This document shows positions 1 through 8,803 of a DNA stretch of 14,987 nucleotides, piece by piece. The stretch is from Trachelipus rathkii (lineage: Eukaryota; Arthropoda; Malacostraca; Isopoda; Trachelipodidae), in the NCBI GenBank assembly GCA_015478945.1, contig JABUQX010086899.1, positions 15,001-29,987 of the forward strand, read 5' to 3'. The notes under the pieces were generated by a model. That model ran no database searches, was not told the origin of the DNA, and saw only the letters and a list, made by a program, of their open reading frames with translations. Within the stretch, counting starts at the first letter, position 1. Each line of letters begins with the position of its first letter. Both the position numbers and the translations under genes were made by a program.

Positions 1-83
1 ATCTTGTACCTTCAAACATACTGAAAGAAATTGAATTTGAATAAAAGTTAGATAAGAAAACTCATCTTATTACAAACCTTTTG

Positions 84-87
84 AATA

Positions 88-178
<91 letters not shown>

Positions 179-186
179 TATATATA
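84..186. repeat. (TA)n microsatellite
   Basis: This is about 100 bp of nearly pure TA in the left flank. The exact length is uncertain in any assembly. Confidence 0.95.
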
Positions 187-941
187 AGCAACCCTTTAAA
201 ATTTAACCGTACTCATCGTGGTGAGGGATGTATTGTTTGAAGACGTACCAATCAGGCTAACGTAGCTCCTGTTTGGAGAAAGATCTAGCAACCAACTGCA
301 ATTTTTAATTGAAATAACCTTAGTTGCTATAATTTCGTATTTAACTTCAAAAAAATATTTGAACATTTAGAAAACAGCAAGAATTCTTTTTCAAAGAATC
401 TAAGAAAATTTGCAGTGATTGAATAAGCTTTTTGCAAATTCAAATGATCTAATAGATTTTCCAGATGATTAGAATGTGAGTAAAAAGTGTCGAAAGAATA
501 CTCCTCTGAGGAAGGAAAATAATATGATTTTATCTATCACATTAGGTGGTGCTGATACCACAAAAAGTTTACTTAACCTTAGTAGCATTGTAGAAACTGG
601 AAGTGATAGCAAATATGGTCATTTAATAGTTGATAATGGTGATGACAGCAACAATATTTTCGCTAAATTTTAGAGAATTTAAAAAAGTTAAATAAATTAA
701 CTAATTACCTCTTTTGGTGCATAAAAGGAATGATAAATGATGCATCAAACATGACTGATGTTAGAAACATTTTACTCGCATCACCCACTGAGGTAGAGGT
801 AATATAGGAATCTAGAAATACAGAAGTGAGTCAATCTCTCCTTATTCAGACTTAAATTAAGCACACCCTTTCTTGAATAGGGCTCTTCCCGCGAGCTTTG
901 GTGTTTACTGTAAAAAAATACTTGAATAATGAATTAATGTC
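187..941. other. AT-rich left flank, no recognised gene
   Basis: This is unique-looking AT-rich sequence between two (TA)n tracts. A 65-codon ORF on the plus strand (476-673) starts with ATG and is followed by many stops in all frames. Its product matches no family I recognise and has no visible motif, and there is no clear splice context. It is best treated as chance or as an old fragment. Confidence 0.5.
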
Positions 942-988
942 ATATATAAATATATATATATATATATATTATATATATAGCATATAGA

Positions 989-1036
<48 letters not shown>

Positions 1037-1064
1037 TATAATATATATATATATATATATATAT
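942..1064. repeat. Interrupted (TA)n microsatellite
   Basis: TA tract broken by short islands (TAGCATATAGAGT near 978 and TGGTATAAT near 1034). Confidence 0.9.
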
Positions 1065-1591
<527 letters not shown>

Positions 1592-1644
1592 ATAACCTCT
1601 TTGTAGGTATTATAAATTAAAGGCCAAATGGATCGCAACAGTAT

Positions 1645-1650
1645 TTTATT
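1645..1650 (-). terminator. Candidate polyadenylation signal AATAAA in 3' LTR
   Basis: The minus strand reads AATAAA 43 bases before the proposed LTR end at 1602, placing cleavage in the last part of the LTR. It is conserved at 13017-13022 in the 5' LTR. Function is inferred from the motif and its position. Confidence 0.45.
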
Positions 1651-1999
1651 TAACGCTAGAATATACCACCATCTACCACGCCTGTGGATAGAGACGAAAA
1701 ATAACAATTAGTTAAAAAAAATTCGACGTGGCAGATAAAAATTATATATAACAAAATCACATATTCTTCATGAAATAAAAAAAATAAAAAAAATTGAATA
1801 CATAAAAGTTTAAAATTCCCAAAAGAAAACTAAATGTTTACAAAGTGAGAAGTATCTGTATTATATCCTAAAAGTGACGTGCCATGCTCAGAAAGGGAAA
1901 ATTGCGAAAAGAAGTTAGAAAATGTGGGCGATAAAAAAAAAAAGATACGATAAAGTTAGCTCTATAGTACCGTACAGCTTAAGAATGAAAAACAAAAAT

Positions 2000-2200
2000 A
2001 CGGTGAAATTATTGCTCAAAATCTACAGTGCTTAAGGAAAATCACGAGAAAATTAACTCAAAGGCTACCATGCATCTAAAATGAAAAAAATACGGTAAAA
2101 TTATTGCTCCAAAATTTAATAGCCGCTTAAAGAAAATTACGAGAAAATTTTAACTCAAAGGCTACCATGCATCTAAAATGAAAAGAATAGGGTAAAATTA
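2000..2200 (-). repeat. ~95-bp tandem repeat in 3' LTR
   Basis: Units start with ACGGTRAAATTATTG-like sequence at about 2000, 2092 and 2189 (the third reads AGGG). Each full unit also contains a CTCAAAGGCTACCATGCATC block. Spacing is 92-97 bp. The array lies upstream of the TATA-like box in element orientation. Confidence 0.75.
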
Positions 2201-2384
2201 TTGCTCAAATCTAAAGTATACTCAATTTTACCGGGCGGCTCAAAATAAAGATTGCGATACCCTAGGTTCTAATATACCATGCTGTTAATCAGGTCTGCCA
2301 TGCAGTAAAAATACGATTAAATTTTATCCGAGATTTAAAACTTATATGACCTCTTGTTAAATGACCAAAATTTACAAAAAAAAA

Positions 2385-2889
2385 TTTATTTTACACGAAA
2401 GTTTAAAACAATTTATAATGCAAGAGGGAAATTTGGTTTTGCCAAACGTAAGATGCTTAAAAATTAAAAAAATATGTTACGCGAAAATTTAAATCAATTA
2501 TAATGCAAGAGGGAAATTTGGTTTTGCCAAACGTAAGATGCTTAAAATTTTAAAAAAAAATATGTGTGGAAGTTTAAAAAAATTATAAACCAAGAGGGAA
2601 TTAGTTTTGCCAAATAGATGCTTAAAATTAAAAAGTATGTTACGCGAAAGTTTAAAAAAAATTATAAAGCAAGAGGGAAATTTGGTTTTGCCAAACGTAA
2701 GATGCTTAAAATTAAAAAAAAATTATGTTACGCGAAAGTTTAAAAAAAATTATAATACAAGAGGGAAATTTGGTTTTGCCAAACGTAAGATGCTTAAAAT
2801 TCAAAGAAAAATTTATGATACGCGAAAGTTTAAAACAATTATAATGCAAGAGGGAAATTTGGTTTTGCCAAACGTAAGATGCTTGAAAA

Positions 2890-2893
<4 letters not shown>
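2385..2893 (-). repeat. ~85-bp tandem array, six units, 3' LTR
   Basis: Six units contain the core CAAGAGGGAA at 2421, 2506, 2591, 2670, 2758 and 2847, spaced 79-89 bp. Most have TTACGCGAAAGTTTAAA before the core and TTTGGTTTTGCCAAACGTA after it. The latter contains a small inverted repeat (TTTGG and CCAAA around a 5-base loop). The third unit has lost one arm. Units are joined by A-runs, the last of which passes into (TA)n. In element orientation this is the far upstream end of U3, where tandem enhancer-like units are common; that role is inferred. Confidence 0.85.

Positions 2894-2897
<4 letters not shown>

Positions 2898-2966
<69 letters not shown>
2898..2966. repeat. (TA)n following the LTR array
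   Basis: The TA tract is seeded from the A-run of the last array unit. An equivalent A-run to (TA)n transition exists beside the 5' LTR at 14171-14201, so the tract is probably part of the LTR. Confidence 0.9.
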
Positions 2967-2969
<3 letters not shown>

Positions 2970-3030
2970 TTATTGCAAAAGGGAATTAATTACGAAACTA
3001 TAAGGCAGCACTTTTTAAAAAAGAAGAGAA

Positions 3031-3322
<292 letters not shown>

Positions 3323-3335
3323 TCTACTTATTTTT

Positions 3336-3489
<154 letters not shown>

Positions 3490-5231
3490 TGTGGTCCAGC
3501 TTTTTAATTCTATTTCTGAACGCATATATGTGCGCGCGGAGCCTAATTGGGGACTCGTGCGTAGCTTAGTAATACACTGGTCTATTTTTACAAAGTTAGG
3601 ATCGTTTTCGGAGGTACGGTATTTTGGGAACTATTTTTAATTACGGTAGGCACTTAAAAAAAATATTTCACTGCATTTAATTCACTCTTGAAAAAAAGAA
3701 TTATTTCTCCGTTTTTCCAGTGCAAACTTCGCATAAAAATTTTCGATAACGACTGCTCGAAAAATGCGTGGGATGGGGATGGCTTTGAAGGTTGAACGAA
3801 ATTTAGAGGGAACAGTAATAGCAGTTATTTTAAAAGTATTGTATTTGGTAAAAAAAAACTTTTGGGTTAGCGTCATTAAAATAAGAAAAAAAATTAAGAA
3901 TATTAAAACGCAACCGATTTTAAATTTATGTACTTGTTAAAGATGATATAAAAAAAAAAAAATTTAAAGAATCAAAGTGAACGAAACTTCAGAATTTTTC
4001 GTTAAAAACGTTTTCCAGCCAACTGAAAAAAGATTGCCTTTAAATATTTTATTCAATATACTTTATAGTTTATTTCATATTTTTTTTTTAATAAGTTCGA
4101 TAAATTCGTTTTTAAATCACGAGGAGAATGGTATTTTGATATTTTTGGTACGATGCAGTTTAATGAAGTTCTTTTTTTAAAAAAAATCATAATTGTTGGC
4201 AAAAAAAAAAAGTGGCAGAAAATGGCCTTAACTCAACAGCCATTTTTTTTTTAACTATTTTTGTTGTATCTTATTTTTTTTTTTAAACTTTTAAAACTGT
4301 AAATGTAGTAATTTTCGTTATTAATTAAATTTGTATTTAATTTACTTTCTTGAGTGTGCATTATAAACATCGTTATTTAATGAAATTAATTTATTATTAA
4401 AACTTTGCTGGAAAAGCCTTATTCAAAAAAAAGATGGCTTTCTCGACTTCCACAAGAGTATCAAAATTTTAATTTTGTTTTTCTCTTTCTTATTTCTTTA
4501 TCAATTCTTCCTTAAAATTGCTTAAGCATTTACTGCAGTATTTTTAGATTTTTAATTAAGAGAAGGTAGAAAAAAAACTATTGGAATTATTTGCTATATG
4601 ATTTCCGATAAACACGTGTTTTTTGTGGGGGGGTAAAAAGTAATGGCAAATCAAGATTTAAGAATATTTTCTGGAAATATAATTAAAATATATTCTTATT
4701 TTAGTTATATAGGTAGTTTTCGAAATGGAAAATAGACCCGGCTCGGGAGAAAAAGAAAAGAAAAGGGCTTGAAAATGTTCTTAAATAGGTGTAAATGGTT
4801 TCCAAATTTGGATAAACAGATAGAGTTGCTTTAATGTGTGAAATGGATGTGAGAGTTGAGATTTGGAAATGTATTTTCAAAGGTTATGCTATGATAAGTT
4901 TCTTTTTGGGATGATTATGTTGTTAGTATTTAAGTTATAAAATAAATGAAAAATATTAAACTGATTATGTTGTTGGTATTTAAGATATAAATTGAATTAT
5001 ATAATGTTGTTACTATTTAAGTTATTAAATAAATGAAAAATATTAAATTTGATTATGTTGTTAATATTTAAGATATAATTTAACTAGTTCATAAAGTTTT
5101 TAATTAATGTTTCTTTGTCTTTTAAAAATTTTCTGGTTTTAATTTTTTAATTTACATCGTTAGAAATGTTGAAGATAGTTTCTTGAAAATAATGTCTTTG
5201 ATGGTGTTTGTTTCAAAGATGTTATTATGTT
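3490..5231. other. AT-rich noncoding interior of the element
   Basis: This is about 1.75 kb between the last pol-derived frame and the 3' LTR side. Short ORFs on both strands are not convincing: no membrane segment, signal peptide or conserved motif was seen, so there is no support for an env gene. It contains homopolymer runs, a small inverted repeat at 4219-4246 (8-bp arms AAAATGGC and GCCATTTT, 12-base loop) and the alternating tandem repeat at 4913-5080. It could be 3' untranslated DNA of the element or a decayed or nested insertion. Confidence 0.55.
4913..5080. repeat. Alternating tandem repeat, ~90-bp period
   Basis: Four blocks share ATGTTGTTRNTATTTAAGWTAT, starting near 4913, 4963, 5003 and 5051. 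Blocks 1 and 3 also share AATAAATGAAAAATATTAAA, while blocks 2 and 4 lack it. The larger unit of about 90 bp is therefore present twice. Confidence 0.8.
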
Positions 5232-5255
5232 TCACATATGTTTACAAATATGTGA
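5232..5255. repeat. Perfect inverted repeat just past the pol tail
   Basis: The 8-bp arms TCACATAT and ATATGTGA flank the 8-base loop GTTTACAA. It lies about 35 bases beyond the last pol-derived stop (5289), in the transcribed 3' noncoding region. It could form a short stem in RNA or be chance in AT-rich DNA. Confidence 0.6.
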
Positions 5256-5288
5256 TGTTCCCCTGGGGGAGAAAAAGGAAAGAAAATT

Positions 5289-5581
5289 TTAAGTTGGGGG
5301 GGGGAGGTCTTGGAGGTGGATGACCTCTACCTGCAGGAAAAGTTTGTTTATGGAGGTAAAAGGTATTCTCTTTGTCCTCTTATTGTAGGTGCGTGTTGGC
5401 GAATGCGCAATTGCATGGGCTGTGGGATGTTCAGATTTCTGGAATGTTAAGGAAGGTCTGTAGGATTGATCATTCACCCTGGTGTCTGGAGGGGTGGGGG
5501 GAGATATGTCTGATAAATTAGTAGGTTGTGGTTGGACTGTTTCTTGAGAAGGGGCTCTAGGGGGTAAGGTTGGAGGTTCGT
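5289..5581 (-). pseudogene. End of the Pol tail, frameshifted
   Basis: After the TAG at 5584-5582 the same frame stays open to a TGA at 5476-5474 (35 residues, still Pro/Gln/Leu-rich). A shifted frame from an ATG at 5477 runs to a TAA at 5289-5291 (62 residues, basic, containing TYNKRTKRIPFTSINKLF and ending LPPPT). Either may be the tail of the long extension; the switch near 5475 looks like another one-base indel. No known domain was recognised. Confidence 0.4.
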
Positions 5582-6145
5582 CTAAAGAAAATCTAGGAAG
5601 AAGGGTGGTGATGTAAGTCTTTGTAAAGGTGGTAATTTTGGAGGAGAAGGTAAGATTTGGAAATCTTTCATAGGTGATCTTATATGTGCATGGGAGGATG
5701 CTTCATGGGAAGTGGGTTCTTCCGGTGGTGATTGTTGTCGTTGTAGCAAAGGAGGTCTGTATGGTGTTGGCGAAATTTGTTCTGGTGATGCAGTTTTTTC
5801 ATGTGGGAATAACTGTCTTTGTTGTAAATTTTGTCGGTGTAAGGAAGGAATGTGTAAAGGAGTTGTTTGTGTAGTTGGTGGTTGACTTTGTGGTCGTTGT
5901 TGGGTTTGTGTTGGGAATATTGTGTTTGGTGGGGCGTATATGGTATGTGGTATGTTTCGTATGGTTTGTTGGGGTATTGTAGTTTGTTGAATTTGTTTTG
6001 GAGGAGGTCTTGTTTTTGGATGTAGGTCGCCGTGGGGTTGTTGTTGGGAAAGGGGTTGGAAATTATTGTTAACTTTAGATATTTTTACGTCCCTGTGGAC
6101 AATAAAAGATTTTGAAGAATTTAGACATTGGAGTAACAGTTTGTT
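5582..6145 (-). pseudogene. Pro/Gln-rich carboxy-terminal extension of Pol
   Basis: This is an in-frame continuation of 187 codons to a TAG at 5584-5582. The first ~25 residues finish the GPY/F module. The rest is low-complexity, rich in Pro, Gln, Thr and His (for example SQQQPHGDLHPKTRPPP and QTQQRPQSQPPTTQTTP), with no predicted membrane segment and no chromodomain pattern. Composition is consistent across the whole stretch, so it is probably real coding sequence, not chance. The job is unknown: it could be a disordered tail of integrase or the remnant of a separate third ORF. Confidence 0.6.
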
Positions 6146-6382
6146 TTAAGGAACAAACTGTAGGATTCTGTAAGGACCTGTCCATTTTTGGGCAAGTTTG
6201 GGGGTTTGTTTAGGCTTTAGGACGTTCAAGATGTGAACTAAATCGCCTATTTTCATTTGGATAGTACTAGATTTTGGTTGTTGTTTTAGGATTTGCTTTT
6301 CTGTTTCTGCTTGTAAATGTTCTCGAGCTTGGTCTCTAATTAAGTGGGCTCGCTCGGCTATTTCGTCAACATAATCATTTAT
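6146..6382 (-). pseudogene. Integrase GPY/F module after a premature stop
   Basis: This is in frame with the integrase core but beyond its TAA. The first ~40 residues are a charged helix (EIAERAHLIRDQAREHLQAE). Next come KIGDLVHILN and, after a short gap, KLAQKWTGPYRIL, the diagnostic GPY/F signature of the integrase carboxy-terminal SH3-like module in Ty3/Gypsy elements and gammaretrovirus relatives. The module is implicated in DNA binding and multimerisation. The TAA at 6146-6148 falls inside the module; the matching last strand (SFIVHRDVKI) lies in the same frame further on. There is no start codon, so it is easily missed. Confidence 0.85.
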
Positions 6383-6643
6383 TTACTTACGGGGTGGTTG
6401 TGTAGAAGTAAAAGGGGAGGAATAGTTTGGAAGGTCCCAAGGAAGTCGTTTGTTGTAAGTGTAAAGGAGGAAGTGTGGGGAAGTACCGATGGCTGAATGG
6501 TAGGTTGAATTTATGGCAGTTTGTGTGAATGGAATGTATTGACCCCAGTCATTATGATTGGTATTGACATAGTGTCGTAGATATTTGCTTTTCTTATGAT
6601 TTTCTTTTTCAACCAATGCATTCCTCTGGGGCGTTTCGCACAA
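6383..6643 (-). CDS. Integrase core, carboxy part with catalytic Glu
   Basis: This is in the same frame as the RNase H-integrase block, immediately after its TAG stop; the first codon is TTG and is not a start. NALVEKEN (residues 8-15) carries the third catalytic acid, Glu12 (6610-6608). It sits 36 codons after the second Asp, leaving 35 intervening residues: the classic DD35E spacing. TQTAINSTYHSAIGTSPHFL (40-59) is the conserved tail helix of the core, where the target protein's usual T-A-x-N-x-x-x-H-x-x-x-G-x-S-P-F pattern is clear. The frame stops at TAA 6383-6385, and homologous sequence resumes in frame directly after it. Confidence 0.92.
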   Translation of the reverse strand: MCETPQRNALVEKENHKKSKYLRHYVNTNHNDWGQYIPFTQTAINSTYHSAIGTSPHFLLYTYNKRLPWDLPNYSSPFTSTQPPRK

Positions 6644-7813
6644 CTATGTTAACTGCCTTAATTCGCCATTGGGCACAAATCTCTTTAAAAAGTTGGTGGT
6701 CAGCTCCGGTGCCCGATCGGAAATGATTACCTCTGGAGTAGAATGGCGACAGACTATCCTCTCTAGGATAGCCTGTGCAATGTCTTTGGTAGTATGTTGT
6801 TTTAGGGGGACAAGTTCAACATACCTAGTAAGAGAGTCTTTCATGCAAAGGATATATTTACATTGTGTAATTTTGCATTGTGGTAAAGGTCCTAAAATGT
6901 CTAGGTGTACTCTGGAAAAAGGTTCATAGAGGAAGGGGTATGCTTTTATGGGGGCGTTTTTTGGAGTATTACCTTTAATGTTTTGGCAGGAAGGACATGT
7001 AGTACAATAATCATTTGTAAGTGTATGTAATTTGGGGAAAATGTATCTTTCTCTAATTCTAAATTCGGTTCTCTGCGTTCCGCAGTGTCCCAGTCCTGCT
7101 GCTAAGGAGGCATGGGATTGTTCAATGACGGAGTGGATTAATGTGTCTGGTACTTGGATAAGGAAACGTCCAGACTGTGTTGCATAATGCAAAATGTCAT
7201 CGATTAGAACGTGGGGGTAAGTGTCAGCAAGGGTGTCTTGTTCGAAAAGTGATTTGTTATGAGAAATGATGGGTTTTGCATGTTCATAGAGGGTTTTATG
7301 GCGTTTACATGTCTTTTGTTCATTTACAATATTTTCTTTAGTCAAAGGGATAGTTCCAGTAAGGAGTACGGTATTTTGTGCAAAAGAATAAGAGCAAGGA
7401 GGAGGATTTCTACTTAAATAGTCAGGAATAATATTTAGTTTGCCTTGTTTGTAAATAATTGTTGGATTAAAATGCGCTATAAATAAGTTCCATCTTTCTA
7501 AACGTCCTGTAAGTTGTTTATGACGTATGAGGTGAATCAACGGTTGGTTATCCGTGATAATTGTAGGCGGATAACCGAATACCGTATTTTTGACCTTTTG
7601 CAAAGCAAAGACTATGGCCAATGCTTCTTGTTCGATAGTTTTGTAGTTAGCTTCGGATTTGTTTAGTGCTCTGGAGATGAACGATAATGGCTTTTCTTTA
7701 CCATTCTCGTCCAATTGGTATAAGACAGCACCGAGCCCTAGGTTAGAGGCATCAGTGTTGATATAGAATTCCTTGGAGTAATCAAGGAATCTTAATTGGG
7801 GTTGGAGTAACAA
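6644..7813 (-). CDS. RNase H and integrase (zinc finger plus most of DDE core)
   Basis: This is a 389-residue open block; the first codon is TTG and the frame extends further upstream to about 7860. RNase H occupies about residues 14-136, with acidic residues Asp21 (INTDAS), Glu63 (EQEALAI), Asp88 (ITDNQ) and Asp131 (IPDYLSR). Integrase follows. Its H2C2 zinc finger uses His234, His243, Cys273 and Cys276 (HASLAAGLGH then CTTCPSC). The core has Asp305 (HLDILGPLP) and Asp366 (IISDRAPE). The third acid lies beyond a TAG stop at 6644-6646. About 20 residues before that stop look off-frame; a neighbouring frame reads more like integrase, so two compensating indels probably created the stop. Confidence 0.93.
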   Translation of the reverse strand: MLLQPQLRFLDYSKEFYINTDASNLGLGAVLYQLDENGKEKPLSFISRALNKSEANYKTIEQEALAIVFALQKVKNTVFGYPPTIITDNQPLIHLIRHKQLTGRLERWNLFIAHFNPTIIYKQGKLNIIPDYLSRNPPPCSYSFAQNTVLLTGTIPLTKENIVNEQKTCKRHKTLYEHAKPIISHNKSLFEQDTLADTYPHVLIDDILHYATQSGRFLIQVPDTLIHSVIEQSHASLAAGLGHCGTQRTEFRIRERYIFPKLHTLTNDYCTTCPSCQNIKGNTPKNAPIKAYPFLYEPFSRVHLDILGPLPQCKITQCKYILCMKDSLTRYVELVPLKQHTTKDIAQAILERIVCRHSTPEVIISDRAPELTTNFLKRFVPNGELRQLT

Positions 7814-7821
7814 CTTATCTT

Positions 7822-8109
7822 TTAAGATAAGAAAAGCTCTTTGTTGCTCGGGTCCCCAGAAAATGTTGCATTCTTTTGTAGCAATTTTGTTATCGGTTTG
7901 GCAAGGACGAAGTAGGAGTCTATCAAGTGATTAAAGTAGTTCAGGAAACCAAGCAAAGATTTGGTTTCTGCTACGTTAGTAGGAGGTTTGCATGTAGTAA
8001 GAGTCTGGAGTTTTATGGGGTCAGGGGAGATTCCGTCTTGGGAAATTTTAAAACCCAGAAAAAGGAGGCTGTTTCGGAGAAACTTACATTTAGCAAGTTT
8101 GATCTTCAT
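7822..8109 (-). CDS. Reverse transcriptase, thumb/connection fragment
   Basis: This is a 95-residue fragment. The start KIKLAKCKF and FLGFKISQDGI (17-27) are the standard palm-thumb boundary of Ty3/Gypsy RT. ETKSLLGFLNYFNHLI (48-63) is the conserved helix usually written as FLGxxNYYRxFI. The last ~20 residues are off-frame: the tryptophan-glycine-proline-glutamate run expected here lies in the frame of the next block, so a one-base shift occurs near 7875-7890. It directly continues the palm fragment. Confidence 0.9.
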   Translation of the reverse strand: MKIKLAKCKFLRNSLLFLGFKISQDGISPDPIKLQTLTTCKPPTNVAETKSLLGFLNYFNHLIDSYFVLAKPITKLLQKNATFSGDPSNKELFLS

Positions 8110-8495
8110 CTTATTCTTTCTAAAGATTGAAAAACCTTTTCTAAGTTACCAAAATGTTCTTTTAATGTTTCCCCAAGTATTAAGACATCTTCCAAGAAGT
8201 CTCTGCATGCTTCACCTAGGAGGTGAGACAACACCATTTCCATTGTCCTTGCGAACACTGGGGGTGCATTGGACAAACCAAAATTGAGTCTTGTTGGTGC
8301 ATACTGACCTCGCGGAGTGCGGAAGGCTAGTAGCGGTTGTGTCTCTTCCTCGATTTTCAGACAATGGTAAGTGTCGAGAAGATCGAGACTGCTGAAAATT
8401 TTGGATTTTCCCAGCGTAGAGAGGATGTCATTAATACAAGGCAGGGGGAAGCGGTCTAGCACCGTATGTGCGTTAATGTGCCTGTAATCGGCCAC
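8106..8495 (-). CDS. Reverse transcriptase, palm fragment with altered YxDD
   Basis: This is a 129-codon fragment; the first codon is GTG and internal. It begins VADYRHIN (DYRxxN box). Motif A is FSSLDL, with the metal-binding Asp38. LNFGLSNAPPVF (70-81) is motif B, holding the template-primer loop. Motif C, normally Y/F-x-D-D, reads FLED at residues 100-103: the first Asp of the pair is Glu (GAA at 8192-8190). That Asp binds catalytic metal, so the protein would be severely impaired or dead. The frame ends at a TGA overlapping the ATGA of the next fragment, a one-base shift. Confidence 0.92.
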   Translation of the reverse strand: MADYRHINAHTVLDRFPLPCINDILSTLGKSKIFSSLDLLDTYHCLKIEEETQPLLAFRTPRGQYAPTRLNFGLSNAPPVFARTMEMVLSHLLGEACRDFLEDVLILGETLKEHFGNLEKVFQSLERIR

Positions 8496-8803
8496 AATTC
8501 TTGGAGTTGAGGAGTTTTTTTTTTTGGAATGACGAGCAGAGGGCTCGAATGGGGACTACTAATTGGACGGATGTACCCTTTTTGTTGGGCGGACTTGACC
8601 CAATCGTCTATCTGGGTCAAATATTTATGGGGGAGGCGGTACTGTGGGCGGTACAGTACCTTTGGGGCGTTTTCTTTAAGTTGTATGGAAAATTTAGTTA
8701 AAGGACAAATGGGGACTTCATCATCTTCTAAGGCTATTACATCTATGTAAGTCATCAAAAGATCAATTAAGTTTTCTCTGGATCTTGTAATGTGGTACAG
8801 CAA
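8456..8803 (-). CDS. Reverse transcriptase, amino-terminal fragment (fingers)
   Basis: This is a 115-codon fragment; the first codon is TTG and internal, not a real start. Residues 33-95 match the start of Ty3/Gypsy RT: FSIQLKENAPKVLYRPQYRL, then a helix ending KGYIRP, then SSPHSSPLLVIPKK (82-95). The conserved RIVADYRHIN that should follow is in another frame, beginning at 8495. The change lies at or after an 11-base A-run (T-run on the plus strand near 8515-8525), a typical place for an indel. The fragment therefore ends in about 20 off-frame residues. Confidence 0.85.
   Translation of the reverse strand: MLYHITRSRENLIDLLMTYIDVIALEDDEVPICPLTKFSIQLKENAPKVLYRPQYRLPHKYLTQIDDWVKSAQQKGYIRPISSPHSSPLLVIPKKKTPQLQELWPITGTLTHIRC

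Larger units (their letters stand above)
1598..2897 (-). repeat. 3' LTR (left copy)
   Basis: This is a direct repeat of 12970-14178 at an initial offset of 11372. From 1598 to about 1905 it is identical by eye to the other copy. The next ~480 bp carry roughly 15 differences plus small indels, and the terminal tandem array differs in copy number. In element orientation it holds, in order, an ~85-bp tandem array, a ~95-bp tandem array, a TATA-like box (1742-1750) and an AATAAA signal (1645-1650), and ends in CA at 1602. This is a credible U3-R-U5 arrangement. The inner edge is blurred by an A-run passing into (TA)n at 2898. Confidence 0.85.

Noticed and set aside
476..673. 65-codon plus-strand ORF in the left flank as a host gene
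   Set aside because: No recognised domain, no splice or promoter evidence, and stops in all frames around it; noted only under the flank entry.
2385..2893. CRISPR-like array
   Set aside because: Repeat units are near-identical along their whole length with no unique spacers, and they lie inside an LTR in a eukaryotic-type sequence.
3682..4180. Short ORFs (64 and 67 codons) in the 3' noncoding block
   Set aside because: AT-rich chance ORFs with no motif, conserved context or supporting codon pattern.
5263..5312. Purine-rich run GGGGGAGAAAAAGGAAAG... as polypurine tract
   Set aside because: It is purine-rich on the plus strand, but the element is coded on the minus strand, and it lies more than 2 kb from the 3' LTR.
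7927..8750. Several plus-strand ORFs of 66-108 codons opposite RT
   Set aside because: They are antisense shadows of the RT frames, which show clear motifs on the minus strand.
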